Part shown: one piece after another, positions 11,297 to 21,071 of the stretch
How the letters are laid out: each line of letters opens with the position of its first letter
Position numbering within the stretch: the first letter of the stretch is position 1
Source: Calendula officinalis
Lineage: Eukaryota > Streptophyta > Magnoliopsida > Asterales > Asteraceae
Assembly: GCA_963853835.1 (NCBI GenBank)
Contig: OY970820.1
Span: 83,634,909-83,698,908, forward strand
Reading direction: 5' to 3'
DNA: 64,000 bases
Program-made: the position numbers and the translations under genes
The notes under the pieces: generated by a model
Databases searched by the model: none
What the model saw: only the letters and a program-made list of their open reading frames with translations
Told to the model about the DNA's origin: nothing

Positions 11297-12067
11297 TGTT
11301 GGATTTTGGTGGGTTCTAAAACGCAGGGGAAACGTATAATTAAAAATTAATTTAACCACCAAGATCCACCAATGATCGAATCTCTAAACCCAAATCGTGC
11401 AACAAAGAAGAAGGAGAGAACATCATACCCTCGAAGACACCCGCAAGATAATGATGAGCTCGTTGATGGATGATGGTCACGTAATCGTTCCCCTCTATCG
11501 ATTGATCCACACCGAGTAAGCGATTCCTTCCAAGTTGCTAACCCGATACCGAAATGCTCAAGAACTCTTCTTAGAATTTCGGTAAACTAAACACTTGTAT
11601 TTGAGAGAGAAAAATGAATTTTCATTAGTCCATAATCAACCTCCCACATCTCTCTTATATAGATAAGAGAGCATGTGGAGGTGGGTGGAAAAGCTCTACA
11701 TGCATTGGACCAAAAGGTGATCAAATAGAATTAAAGCAAGTATGTGGAGAAAGTAGTGGCTTTACTTTACATGCATTGGACCATTAAATGGTCCAATGAA
11801 ATAAAAGCTACTTTTATTTCTCCCAACATCTTTAATTATCTCTACTCTTTTAAGTGTTATTGGAAAGGAATTCCCCCGGCGTGTGACCCGATAAGCTCGC
11901 GCATCATCGGCCATGATACTCGTACATGTGTGTCGGTGGGCACTAAATTCTGACAGTATAATCACTTATGATTAAGTTGTCACGAGTCTGGTAGTTTAAT
12001 CACCAATGATTAAGCAGCCACGAATTTGACAATTCAATCACCTATGATTAAGTCACGAATTCTAACA
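11297..12067. repeat. Probable solo LTR
   Basis: The 771-bp segment starts TGTTGGATTTTGG and ends TCTAACA, giving a near-perfect terminal inverted repeat. It is flanked by GTTTC (11292-11296) and GTTTT (12068-12072), a 4-of-5 target duplication. It contains a TATATAG box near 11660 and direct repeats of AATCACYTATGATTAAG in its last 130 bp. No internal retroelement sequence flanks it, so a solo LTR formed by recombination is the simplest reading. The short ORFs at 11744-11965 are not genes. Confidence 0.6.
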
Positions 12068-12390
12068 GTTTTATCACATAAGCCCGTTAAAAAGGTAAAT
12101 AAATATCTTGTATCTTTGATTTTCTTTTGTGTTTCTTCCCCTGTTAATTTCACCAACTAATAATGTATACGTTTGTATAATTGCTGTAACACTTTTATTA
12201 AATAGCCTATAGGGTTAAATAATTTGAACTATTACTAACTAGATATTTAAAATTTTTATTTATAGATTTAATGATCATATGATCATATCAATATGAACAT
12301 AAGACTTAAAATAAAGGAATATTGCCACTATTTAAATGCGAAAAGAAGAAACATGATTAAATATCGGTTATAGCCAAGTAGACACTCGCC

Positions 12391-12397
12391 TATATAA
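12391..12397 (+). promoter_or_regulatory. TATA box of the pectin methylesterase gene
   Basis: TATATAA sits 56 bp upstream of the ATG at 12453, leaving a leader of only about 25-30 bases. Confidence 0.6.
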
Positions 12398-12452
12398 CCA
12401 ACCCCACATCTTGTCTCATTTTGCATTTACAATTTCACATCTACCATACATA

Positions 12453-15400
12453 ATGAACTCCCATATCGCTTCAGAAACAACGAAACAACGTCGTTTACTG
12501 TTTTACATTGTGCCTTTTTCAGCCCTCCTCTTACTTACACTCTATGTTTCTTCGTTCTTTACATTGACAGACCACCACCCTTCACTTTCATTATTCACAG
12601 AAAAAACCCCTTCACATTTACACATTCACAAACGACTACAAGCTCAAACGGCAAATATACAATGTGCCGGTGCACTCTACCACGACCTCTGCGTCTCAAC
12701 GCTAACAAGAATCGTACCAGATCTCACCTCAAAATCGTTACCGGAAATCATCTCCGCCACCGTAGCTGAAACAATCTCCGACGTCAGAGCCACCGACTTC
12801 AATGTCACTAACATCCGCCGGAAACTACCACATCTCACCGTTCTCGAGGTCCGAGCACTCGAGGATTGTCACACATTGTTTCTCGAAACAGTCACCGAAC
12901 TCAAATCCGCCGCCGCCGACCTAGCGAAATCGCCAGAGAAGAAATACGACGATCTCCGAACGATGCTCAGTGCCGCCATGACGAATCAAGCCACGTGTCT
13001 AGACGGATTCGAAGGAAGTAAATCTCAGGTGAAAATTAGCCGACATTTCCGTAAGGCGTTGAAAGGAATTTCACGTCAGGTTAGTAATTCGCTTGCGTTG
13101 TTGAAAAAAATGCACAAAACGACGTCGGAAACGTTCCCTGAGCACGTTGATACGTCCAGCCGGTTCCCTAAGTGGATCAAATCGGGAGACAGACGGTTGT
13201 TACAGACAACCACGAACGAAACGACGTATGACTTGGTGGTGGCGAAAGATGGAAGCGGAAATTTCACGACGATCGGAGAAGCATTAAATGCGGCACCTAA
13301 TGCAAGTACGACGAGATTCGTGATATATATTAAAGCAGGTGCGTATTATGAGTATTTGGAGGTGATTAATAAGAAGAGAAATCTGATGTTCGTCGGCGAT
13401 GGGATCGGAAAAACGTTGATTAAAGGCAACAGGAGTGTTGTCGACGGCTGGACTACTTTCCGATCGGCTACCGTTAGTAAGTTACACTACAACTAATACT
13501 AGTTAATTTTACTTACATCGTACATAAATGTTAAAATTTAGTGGGTACCGAAAAAATCTGATATGGATATCACACGTTAGAGCATCAGGTATGGTGGCTC
13601 AACCCAAAACGCTAAATCAGCGTCACCTAAGCGCCACATCATTATTTCACATTTCATATTCAAAACCCCAAATACTCCCTCTACCAACACTAACCAATAA
13701 TATTCCTTTGGGACCCACTAAAATACCTCTAACTCACAAAATACCCTTAAAAATCTACTCTCTCTCTCCTCTCTCATCCGCGAGACCACTCATGATTCTC
13801 TTCACTCACGTAACGGAGGGTATATCATAACGAGCTGATTTGGCATTTTTTGATCCGGCGAGGGGTGGGGTTCGCAACCACACCCCACCCCTCAGTGAAC
13901 TCAGGACATTGGATTGACTTACGTTTTTCCCTTTAATTTATATGGGCCTCGTCTTTCACGTAGATTCACTTTCTATATCATGTTTTTCATATATAATACT
14001 GAGGTTCATAGGTAGTAGTTTCTATTCTAGAACAAAGATACTGTATTAGCTAAGAGTACTTAAAAAACCACTTACAATATACAAGTCAATGTATAGTTGT
14101 ATACATATACTGTTTATAAAAATTTATTTTCGTTAATAATGGGCTCTCCAAAGATAGTATCCGGTAAGTATTTATGTTATTATCATATTAAATTCAAGTA
14201 GTATGTTTTAACTTTTATTAAAACAGAAAATAAATGTAAAACTTAAATTTGTCTTTACCTAGTTTTCAATCCTACCTTTAGGAGGTACTTACGTTTTTAA
14301 CTAAATACTTACCGGATACTATCTTTGGAGAGCCCATTATTAACGAAAATAAATTTTTATTAAGCAGTATTTGTATACAACTATACATTTGATTTGTATA
14401 TTGTAAGTGGTTTTTTAAGTACTCTTAGCTAACACAATATCTTTGTTCTAGAATAGAAACTACTACCTATGAACCTCTAAACATGTTTAGTGTTTAAATA
14501 ATCAATCAGTTATTATATGCTACAATATTTAATATTATTATATATGAAAAACATGATATAGAAAGTGAATCTACGTGAAAGACGAGGCCCATATAAATTA
14601 AAGGGAAAAACGTAAGTCAATCCAATGTCCTGAGTTCACTGACAAATAAAATAAGGTTGGATCCACACTAAATGGTAAGTATGTGTAGTTGGGCCGTAGG
14701 TCACGGAAATGCCAATACAGTATGCACTACTGAACTCTCCTTGTCGGTGCATGTTTTCTAATATGAGGACCCCACTTTCATGAAAGTGCAGTACGTAGGG
14801 ATAATATTTTTTGGAAACGGCAAATGAAATAACGGAAGCCTACTCGCAATTTTTCAGCGAGCACCCCGAGTTCGAGCTCCGCATAAGCGGGCAAACCCAG
14901 CCTCCAAAGGGATTTCCAAGGAAAATTCTCCATATGTGCCCGTGTGAGGTATGAGTTAAATTACGCTAATGCAACGCTCCCAAAGGGAATCGAACTCACG
15001 ATCTGCAGTCCACATGGGTATAAACCCAGTGCCTCAAACCAGCTAGGCTGGCCATCATTGGCACGTAGGGATAATATTTAAAGTGCCAAAAACACATTAA
15101 ACTTAAATTTTTGTCTTTTTAGATTAAAAAACTAGTCAATCTTCAAGATTAGACATTATTGTCTTTTTAGTTTATTTACTTCCTCCGATTCAAAATAAGT
15201 GATACACTTTCTTTTTTGGGTGATTCAAAATAAGTGATACACTTTGAAAAGTTTCTTTATTTGGCAAAAAAAAAATGGGACCCACGCCCACTAACTATCT
15301 ACTTTAACAAAATGAAATGACTCTTTTACCCTTACTTTTTACTTTTAAACATCATTAACCTTACTTTATTCAAAAGGTGTGGGACCTATTATCCACTAAC

Positions 15401-16712
15401 CATCCAATTAATCTAATTTAACCATCATTATAATCTTTTGCCTCAAAATCCGTAAAACCCCAAGTGTATCACTTATTTTGAATCGGAGGAAGTAAGAGGG
15501 TTTATATATTCTTGATGTAAAAAAACATGTGATACTTATTTAAAATTTTAAATGGTGTTTCTAACGTATATACAATAAAATATGTTTAATAAACGTAATG
15601 TGTTCTATATATAAATGTGAAAGATTTAATAACGTATTCATTATATAGTTATTACACTTCAAAATGTTTAATAAACGTAATGTGTTCTATATATAAACGT
15701 GAAAGATTTAATAACTTATTCATTATATAGTTCTTACACTTCTTCAAATTGGTAGAAAGTTTTATTTTTGTGAATAAAAGAGAAACTAAAACTAAGTCAA
15801 AATTAGAAAACTATAGAAAGTTAGTAGATTATTAATGAACATTAAACACTTCTTAACATTATATAAGCTATCTTTAATTAATAAATAGGTTTAACATTGT
15901 TGATGTTTTTAGTAATATGTTTAGCAAAAATCATTGATTAATAACGATGGATGATTAAACTAAAGTGAGACATTTAATTGTTTGTACAATTTACAGTCGT
16001 GGTAGGTGCAAAATTCATAGCAAAAGGTATAACCTTCGAAAACTACGCGGGCCCCAGCAAACACCAAGCAGTAGCATTAAGAAGTGGGTCCGATTTCTCC
16101 ATATTTTATCAATGCAGTTTCGTCGCCTACCAGGATACTCTCTACGTTCACACTCTCCGCCAGTTCTACCGGGAATGCGACATCTACGGCACCGTCGATT
16201 TCGTCTTCGGCAACGCCGCCGTCGTCTTCCAGAAATCAAACTTCTATGCTCGGCAACCAAATCCAAATCAGAAAAACATCTTCACCGCTCAAGGTAGAGA
16301 CGATCCGAATCAAAATACCGGAATCTCGATACTGGAATGCAAAATTGCCGCCGGATCGGAGCTAATACCTAATCAATCGATGTTCAAATCGTACCTTGGG
16401 CGGCCGTGGAAGGAGTACTCGAAAACGGTGATTTTGAGGTCGTATATCGGAGATCTCATAGATCCGGCGGGTTATCTGGAATGGGATGGTGATTTTGCCC
16501 TAAGTACGCTTGACTATGGTGAGTATATGAACAGAGGACCTGGATCAAATACAAGTGCTAGGGTTTCGTGGCCGGGATACAGAGTGATAACAAATGAGAC
16601 CGATGCGAGTGAGTTTACCGTCGGAAATTTTATTCAGGGAGGGGAGTGGTTGAACGGTACTGGCGTTCCTTTTTATCTCGATCTTCAACAAAATTTAACG
16701 GTTTCAAATTGA
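12453..16712 (+). CDS. Pectin methylesterase with inhibitor-like pro-region (type I PME)
   Basis: Two exons, 12453-13476 and 15997-16712, give 1740 bp and 579 residues, a normal length. A 2520-bp intron interrupts codon 342. The ATG at 12453 is chosen because the upstream in-frame reading needs a TTG start and would overlap the short leader. Residues 13-38 form a hydrophobic signal anchor. About 65-225 is the PMEI-like pro-domain, followed by the processing motif RRLL at 247-250. The catalytic part (about 265-575) has QAVALRSGSD, QDTLYVHTLRQFY, the aspartate motif GTVDFVFGNA and LGRPWKEYSKTV, so the catalytic Asp pair, Gln and Arg are all present. The enzyme de-esterifies homogalacturonan in the cell wall after secretion. 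The gene appears intact; only the intron is unusual, being filled with transposons. Confidence 0.95.
13578..13892. repeat. MITE-like segment in the PME intron
   Basis: It opens GAGCATCAGGTATGGTGGCT directly after TTA and ends CAACCACACCCCACCCCT. It shares motif order with 8205-8530. A TTA target duplication typical of Harbinger elements is possible on the left but is obscured on the right by the adjoining fold-back. The 100-codon ORF at 13528-13830 is a by-product. Confidence 0.5.
13893..14641. mobile_element. Long fold-back (inverted-repeat) element in the PME intron
   Basis: Left arm 13893-14173 and right arm 14303-14641 are near-perfect reverse complements, from CAGTGAACTCAGGACATTGG inward to ACTTACCGGATACTATC. 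They are separated by a spacer of about 130 bp. The right arm carries an extra block of about 60 bp (near 14480-14545) that the left arm lacks. Because the gene is transcribed through it, the pre-mRNA would contain a hairpin with a stem of about 280 bp. No protein coding capacity. Confidence 0.85.
14810..15062 (-). mobile_element. tRNA-derived SINE (minus strand) with perfect 17-bp TSD
   Basis: The unit is flanked by identical 17-bp repeats ACGTAGGGATAATATTT at 14793-14809 and 15063-15079. On the minus strand it begins GCCAATGATGGCCAGCCTAG, has the A-box region TAGCTGGTTTGAGG, the B box GAGTTCGATTCCC, and ends in a short A tail (CCAAAAA). Length 253 bp. Long perfect duplications plus split Pol III promoter boxes identify a SINE; the perfect TSD suggests a fairly recent insertion. 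Confidence 0.9.
15179..15492. mobile_element. Stowaway-type (Tc1/mariner) MITE
   Basis: The ends CTTCCTCCGATTCAAAATAA and its exact reverse complement lie between TA dinucleotides (15177-15178 and 15493-15494). Length is 314 bp. Stowaway elements carry CTCCCTCC-like ends and TA duplications. A second copy is at 41606-41917 in the opposite orientation. Confidence 0.92.
15582..15742 (+). repeat. Tandem duplication, 82-bp unit
   Basis: ATGTTTAATAAACGTAATGT starts at 15582 and again at 15664. The two copies of about 80 bp differ at only a few positions. They are part of the PME intron. Confidence 0.85.
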
Positions 16713-17385
16713 ACTTTTCTTCGGCAACCATGGATTCCGGGATAGAGAATTTGGAATTGTAATTTGATTAGGTTAAACTTTTGTTTATTGATTGTGCTTG
16801 ATTTTTAGAAAGATAGAGTATTTAATAGGTGGAAAAATTGTATTGCTTTGTATTGTGGTTATTAAATGATTAGAATTGAAGATTCGTGTAATCTAATAGT
16901 ATATCAAATCATTTTTAGGTTAGTTGAATCTAATATACTTCAATTGGGTAACGTACAATACAAAGATCATAACACTAGCTTAACACTAGTGCAGTTCCCT
17001 AGTCACCCCGGCCATCACTGTCCATTAAAGTTGATTAACACTAGCTTAACTGCTGAATTCGAAGATCGAAATCATGAATTCTTATCGGATTTGCATATCG
17101 CTGTCGGACATTGAAGATGATTAATTATGTTGATTCTGAATAATTATAAGGTCAAGCACACATGTCGTGCTCTCAAACGTTTTCGTGTCCATGCAAGTTT
17201 ATCTAAAAGAACACGTGATTAGTAGTCTAAAACAGCACGTGATTATGGATTCTGTGTTTAAGGAAGCAAAACAATGTCCCAAAAGTTGGTAAAGTAAAAA
17301 TTCCGTGACTTTTGTTAAAGTGAGCACACTGTAACTGTATAAAGCAACGCCACATGGGAGTAAATATTGTCCTTTGAGAACACAA
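16713..17385. other. PME 3' flank
   Basis: AT-rich trailer with an 82-codon ORF at 16866-17114 that resembles no family I know and is not supported as a gene. The last 8 bases (17378-17385, GAACACAA) are the left target duplication of the next MITE. Confidence 0.5.
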
Positions 17386-17953
17386 TAGGGGTGAGCTCGG
17401 TCTTAAAACCAAACTGAACCGAACCAATTAGGTGTAATCGGTTTCAGTTTGGTTTTGGTTCAGTTTTCGGTCCCGGGACCGATTTGGGCCGATAAGCTAG
17501 ATCATTTAAAAGCAACTAAATTAACAAAAAAACCATCATTAACAAAAAAATCCTGAAACCGATATTCACTTCTCCATAAATCATCATTATAAAAAAAATT
17601 AAACGGAAATTTTCAAAACTCAGAATAAACAGTTAAAAAAAAGAGTTTTAGTCTTTTAACTAAAAAAAGTGAGTTTTTACTCAAAAAATCATCTTGATGT
17701 TGATATCCATCGTAAAAATGAGAGGTAGTTTAGGATCATCATATGCCGTATAAAAATAAGGGAGAAAAAAATGATATTCAATGGAAACCGATCGAGAGGT
17801 AGTTCAGGAGTCATGACTGATTGTTACTTGGGTGTCCAAAACTGATATTGAATGACCGAAACCGATATAGCTGAATTTCTTAAACCGAAAATCGAAATGA
17901 ATTCTGTTTTCAACTTGGTATCAGTTCGTTTTTTTGGGCATTTTGCTCACCCA
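17386..17953. mobile_element. hAT-type MITE
   Basis: Begins TAGGGGTGAGC and ends GCTCACCCA, an imperfect inverted repeat of the hAT form. It is flanked by GAACACAA (17378-17385) and GAGCACAA (17954-17961), an 8-bp duplication with one mismatch. The interior is rich in GGTTCGGTTT and ACCGATAT motifs. Length 568 bp. Confidence 0.75.
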
Positions 17954-18240
17954 GAGCACAATGTGCTATCAAAGTTAAACTTATAGTCAAAATGACTCAC
18001 TAATATGATCATAATATCCAGCCAGCTTAAAATTATTATTATTCATATAATACAATTTTATATATTTGATGAGTCTTATCCTAGGCCAATAAAAAAGATG
18101 ACTTTCTACTTTTTATATTTTTTTATATTCAACGAACGTTTTTAGTTTCATGCTTTCACCTTTTATGGTTCTAAGGTTGGTTTTCCTCGTATAAATTGCT
18201 AAAGAAACAAACATATCAATTTCTATACATACTAATAAAA

Positions 18241-18519
18241 CTAGTCTTTTGCCCGCGAAAATACATAAGTTAAAAAAATGAATGTTTTCTTATATGCATT
18301 TCAGTGTATCGTAATCTCTGTTTTTAACTCATCAAATTTGTCAATTTCATTAGTTACTTGTGCAATTTCTTCTTTCGTTAAATTTCTGATTGTTTCTGTT
18401 CTTTTCAAAAGTTAAAATTGACTCGTTTCTTCTTTCGTTAACTTTCATTAAGGCTACCAATGTGATCCATTTCATTTTTTTTCTTTTTAACCCGTGCATT
18501 GCCGCGGGCAAAAGACTAA
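18241..18519. mobile_element. Short element with two outward-facing Helitron-like 3' ends
   Basis: At the right end, a hairpin-like CCCGTGCATTGCCGCGGG is followed by CAAAAGACTAA then T, matching the CTRR|T rule of a plus-strand Helitron 3' end. The left end, read on the minus strand, gives CGCGGGCAAAAGACTAG then T, the same terminus facing the other way. The terminal 17 bp are inverted copies with one mismatch. Size is 279 bp. Confidence 0.6.
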
Positions 18520-18575
18520 TACCAGTAAAATAAAATACCACAAATTACTTAAAAAGGTTCTTTCAAACAAATTTA

Positions 18576-18937
18576 GGGGGTGTTTAGGATTTCTTATTGA
18601 AAATAAATTATATGTTTTCAAAATGGATAATCAACGGTTACAAAACGTGATTATGAAAAATAGTGTTTGGATTTGATTATGTTGTTTGAAATCGCAATAA
18701 TCAAATAATTAAACTTTTTAGTGTTTGGAAAATTTGATTATTGTTTAGTTAGTAGGTCAAATGCAAAATAAGCCGTTTTCAAAACGCAATAAGCATCTCT
18801 CAACCTATTTTTCCGAAACTCTATTTTGAAGCCCCTGAAACATAAATAATTAATTATATCGGACATTTTGCCAAACATTCATTTTAGATTCTTTGCGATG
18901 CGATAATATATCTCAAAACGCACTCTCAAACACCCTC
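18576..18937. mobile_element. Harbinger-type MITE
   Basis: Ends are GGGGGTGTTTAGGA and (reverse complement) GAGGGTGTTTGAGA, with target duplication TTA at 18573-18575 and 18938-18940. Length 362 bp. No coding capacity. Confidence 0.75.
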
Positions 18938-18975
18938 TTAAAATGATAGAGATATCGTCCGTTAATAATACTTAT

Positions 18976-19087
18976 TGGGCCTTCATAAAGTAAAGACAGC
19001 AAGCTATTATAGAATACAGAGGTGCATTAATAAAGCCCAGCCCATCTTCATTCCTCTTTATTGTTAGGATACAATTTCAAACCCTAA
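18976..19087 (+). promoter_or_regulatory. RPL19 promoter: site II motifs and telo-box
   Basis: TGGGCC at 18976-18981, AGCCCAGCCCA at about 19034-19044 (site II, TGGGCY, on either strand) and AAACCCTAA at 19079-19087 stand just upstream of the RPL19 ATG. This combination is the usual promoter grammar of plant translation genes. Confidence 0.7.
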
Positions 19088-19119
19088 TTCTTTTTGCAGT
19101 CGGATAGCGAGTGAAGGAG

Positions 19120-20472
19120 ATGGTGTCGTTGAAGCTGCAGAAGAGGCTTGCTGCCAGTGTCCTCAAGTGCGGAAGAGGCAAGGTTTGGCTTGATCCAAAT
19201 GAAGGCAATGAGATCTCCATGGCCAACTCTCGTATGTTCTTCAATCGATTTCCCTTTTCTCTTCATTTTGATTTCTTTTCATCATCTAATTGATAATCAA
19301 CGAACCTATCTGTTTTAATTCGGTTGTGTTATGGTTTTGTGGAAAAAGTGCGCACTGGATTATGTTATTGTTTGCATTGTTAACAGTTCGATTGCTTGAT
19401 TTTAGTTGTTTTAATTGACTGCTGTCTGTTTGATTTAATGCCTGTGATTGCATATTCTGCAACTGCTAGATTGTTTAATTACACTACATTCCCTTTGATA
19501 CCGTCATTTTTTAAAACAGGCATAAGTTGTTCCAGCATTTGATTGTTCATGATTACCAATTTTTCAAAAATGAATTTGCAGCCCTTTCAAAGTTTTAATT
19601 TTTAAAGTTTTCATACCATCCTTAATTATATGACTGCAGGCCAAAACATTAGGAAGTTGGTTAAAGATGGCTTCATCATCAGGAAGCCTACTAAGATCCA
19701 CTCTCGATCTCGTGCTCGTCGCATGAATGAAGCAAAAAGAAAGGGGCGTCACTCTGGATATGGTATTTACTTTATTCATTTACTTCTAATGTTCAATAGT
19801 ATTTAGTCAGTTCCGTTTAATTATATCTAAAACTATACTTTTTAATGAAATTTAGGTAAACGAAAGGGTACCCGAGAGGCTAGATTGCCCACAAAGATTC
19901 TGTGGATGAGGAGGATGAGAGTTCTTAGGAGGTTGCTTAGAAAGTACCGTGAGTCAAAGAAGATTGACAAGCACATGTACCATGATATGTACATGAAGGT
20001 CAAAGGTAATGTTTTTAAGAACAAACGTGTGTTGATGGAAAGCATTCATAAGTCAAAGGCTGAGAAGGCAAGAGAGAAGACTTTGTCTGACCAATTTGAG
20101 GCTAAACGGGCCAAGAACAAGGCTAGCAGGGAAAGAAAGTTGGCCCGTAGGGAAGAGCGTTTGGCTCAGGTATAATTTATTCTTGGGTCCTCTATATTCG
20201 GTCAAATGGGTCAAACGGGTTGATTTGGTTTTGTTTTCATTTTTTATGGGTTAAAAGGGTTGATTTTCTTTATTTTATTCAGGGCCCACAAGAGAAAGTT
20301 CCAGCTCCAGCAGCTGCACCTGCAGCACAACCTGCACAGTAAGCATTGATGAACATTTTGCTTCTATTTTCTTGCATGAATTGTGTATTATATTCCCTTA
20401 TTTTATTTTTAACTAATTTATTGTTTTCTATTTAATATTTATCGCAGGGCGTCAAAGAAGTCGAAGAAATGA
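19120..20472 (+). CDS. RPL19: 60S ribosomal protein L19 (eL19)
   Basis: Five exons: 19120-19231, 19640-19762, 19856-20169, 20283-20338 and 20448-20472, 630 bp in total, 209 residues plus stop. All splice sites are GT..AG and phases agree. The protein begins MVSLKLQKRLAASVLKCGRG, contains the eL19 core GKRKGTREARLPTKILWMRR and RKYRESKKIDKHMYHDMYMK, and ends in an Ala/Pro-rich segment followed by ASKKSKK. Plant eL19 is typically about 208-214 residues. The ATG at 19120 fits the conserved MVSLKLQKRLA start; the reading that begins at GTG 19111 adds three residues not in the family. It is part of the cytosolic large subunit. The gene appears intact. Confidence 0.97.
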
Positions 20473-21071
20473 GATGGTATATGACAATGTCAAAGATGAA
20501 GAGAGTTGATGCTTTTATTTGTCTTGAAGTTTTGTTCTTTGACCTGTTGGCTTTTTTCATTTTGTTTGAAAACAGTTTATTTCAGAGGATCAAAAATCAT
20601 GATTGCATGAAATTTTTGTTCAAAGTTTGGGTTGTTTCTATTACTAATATTTGCATATGCAGACATGCAGTATTTAAAGTTTGTTTAAGTTTAACCGAAT
20701 TGTTAATCAACGCCTAAACAGTGTTCTTGTTTGTTCGTTAAGAATATTAGTTTGTTAATGAATTTTCCATGATATGTATATTAAGACGGTAATAAGACTA
20801 GTCAGTATGATGAGGCCACAACGTGAAGGGATATTTTCTTTAAAATGGTATATTGTCGCAGTATAAATTATTTCCTTTAAAATGGTATGTTTTGGCAGTA
20901 AAAATGGTGTGATGGTATGGACTCAAATCCAATAGCCTCTAAACAAAGAAACATGAATGAGTTAATACAATAGTTTATCTATAAAGTATTTTTTTTATAT
21001 AATTGTTTTCTATTATTTAATTTAGTATAACTATTTTGTTAAAAACACTTGACATATATAGTTATCGGAAA
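20473..21071. other. RPL19 3' UTR and spacer
   Basis: T-rich trailer followed by AT-rich spacer. The 82-codon ORF at 20469-20717 overlaps the RPL19 stop in another frame and is a shadow. Confidence 0.55.

Noticed and set aside
12411..12452. Upstream TTG start for the pectin methylesterase
   Set aside because: Non-ATG start lying about 14 bp after the TATA box; the ATG at 12453 gives a normal family N-terminus.
16015..16365. Three ORFs overlapping the second PME exon in other frames
   Set aside because: Shadows of a well-supported exon with catalytic motifs.
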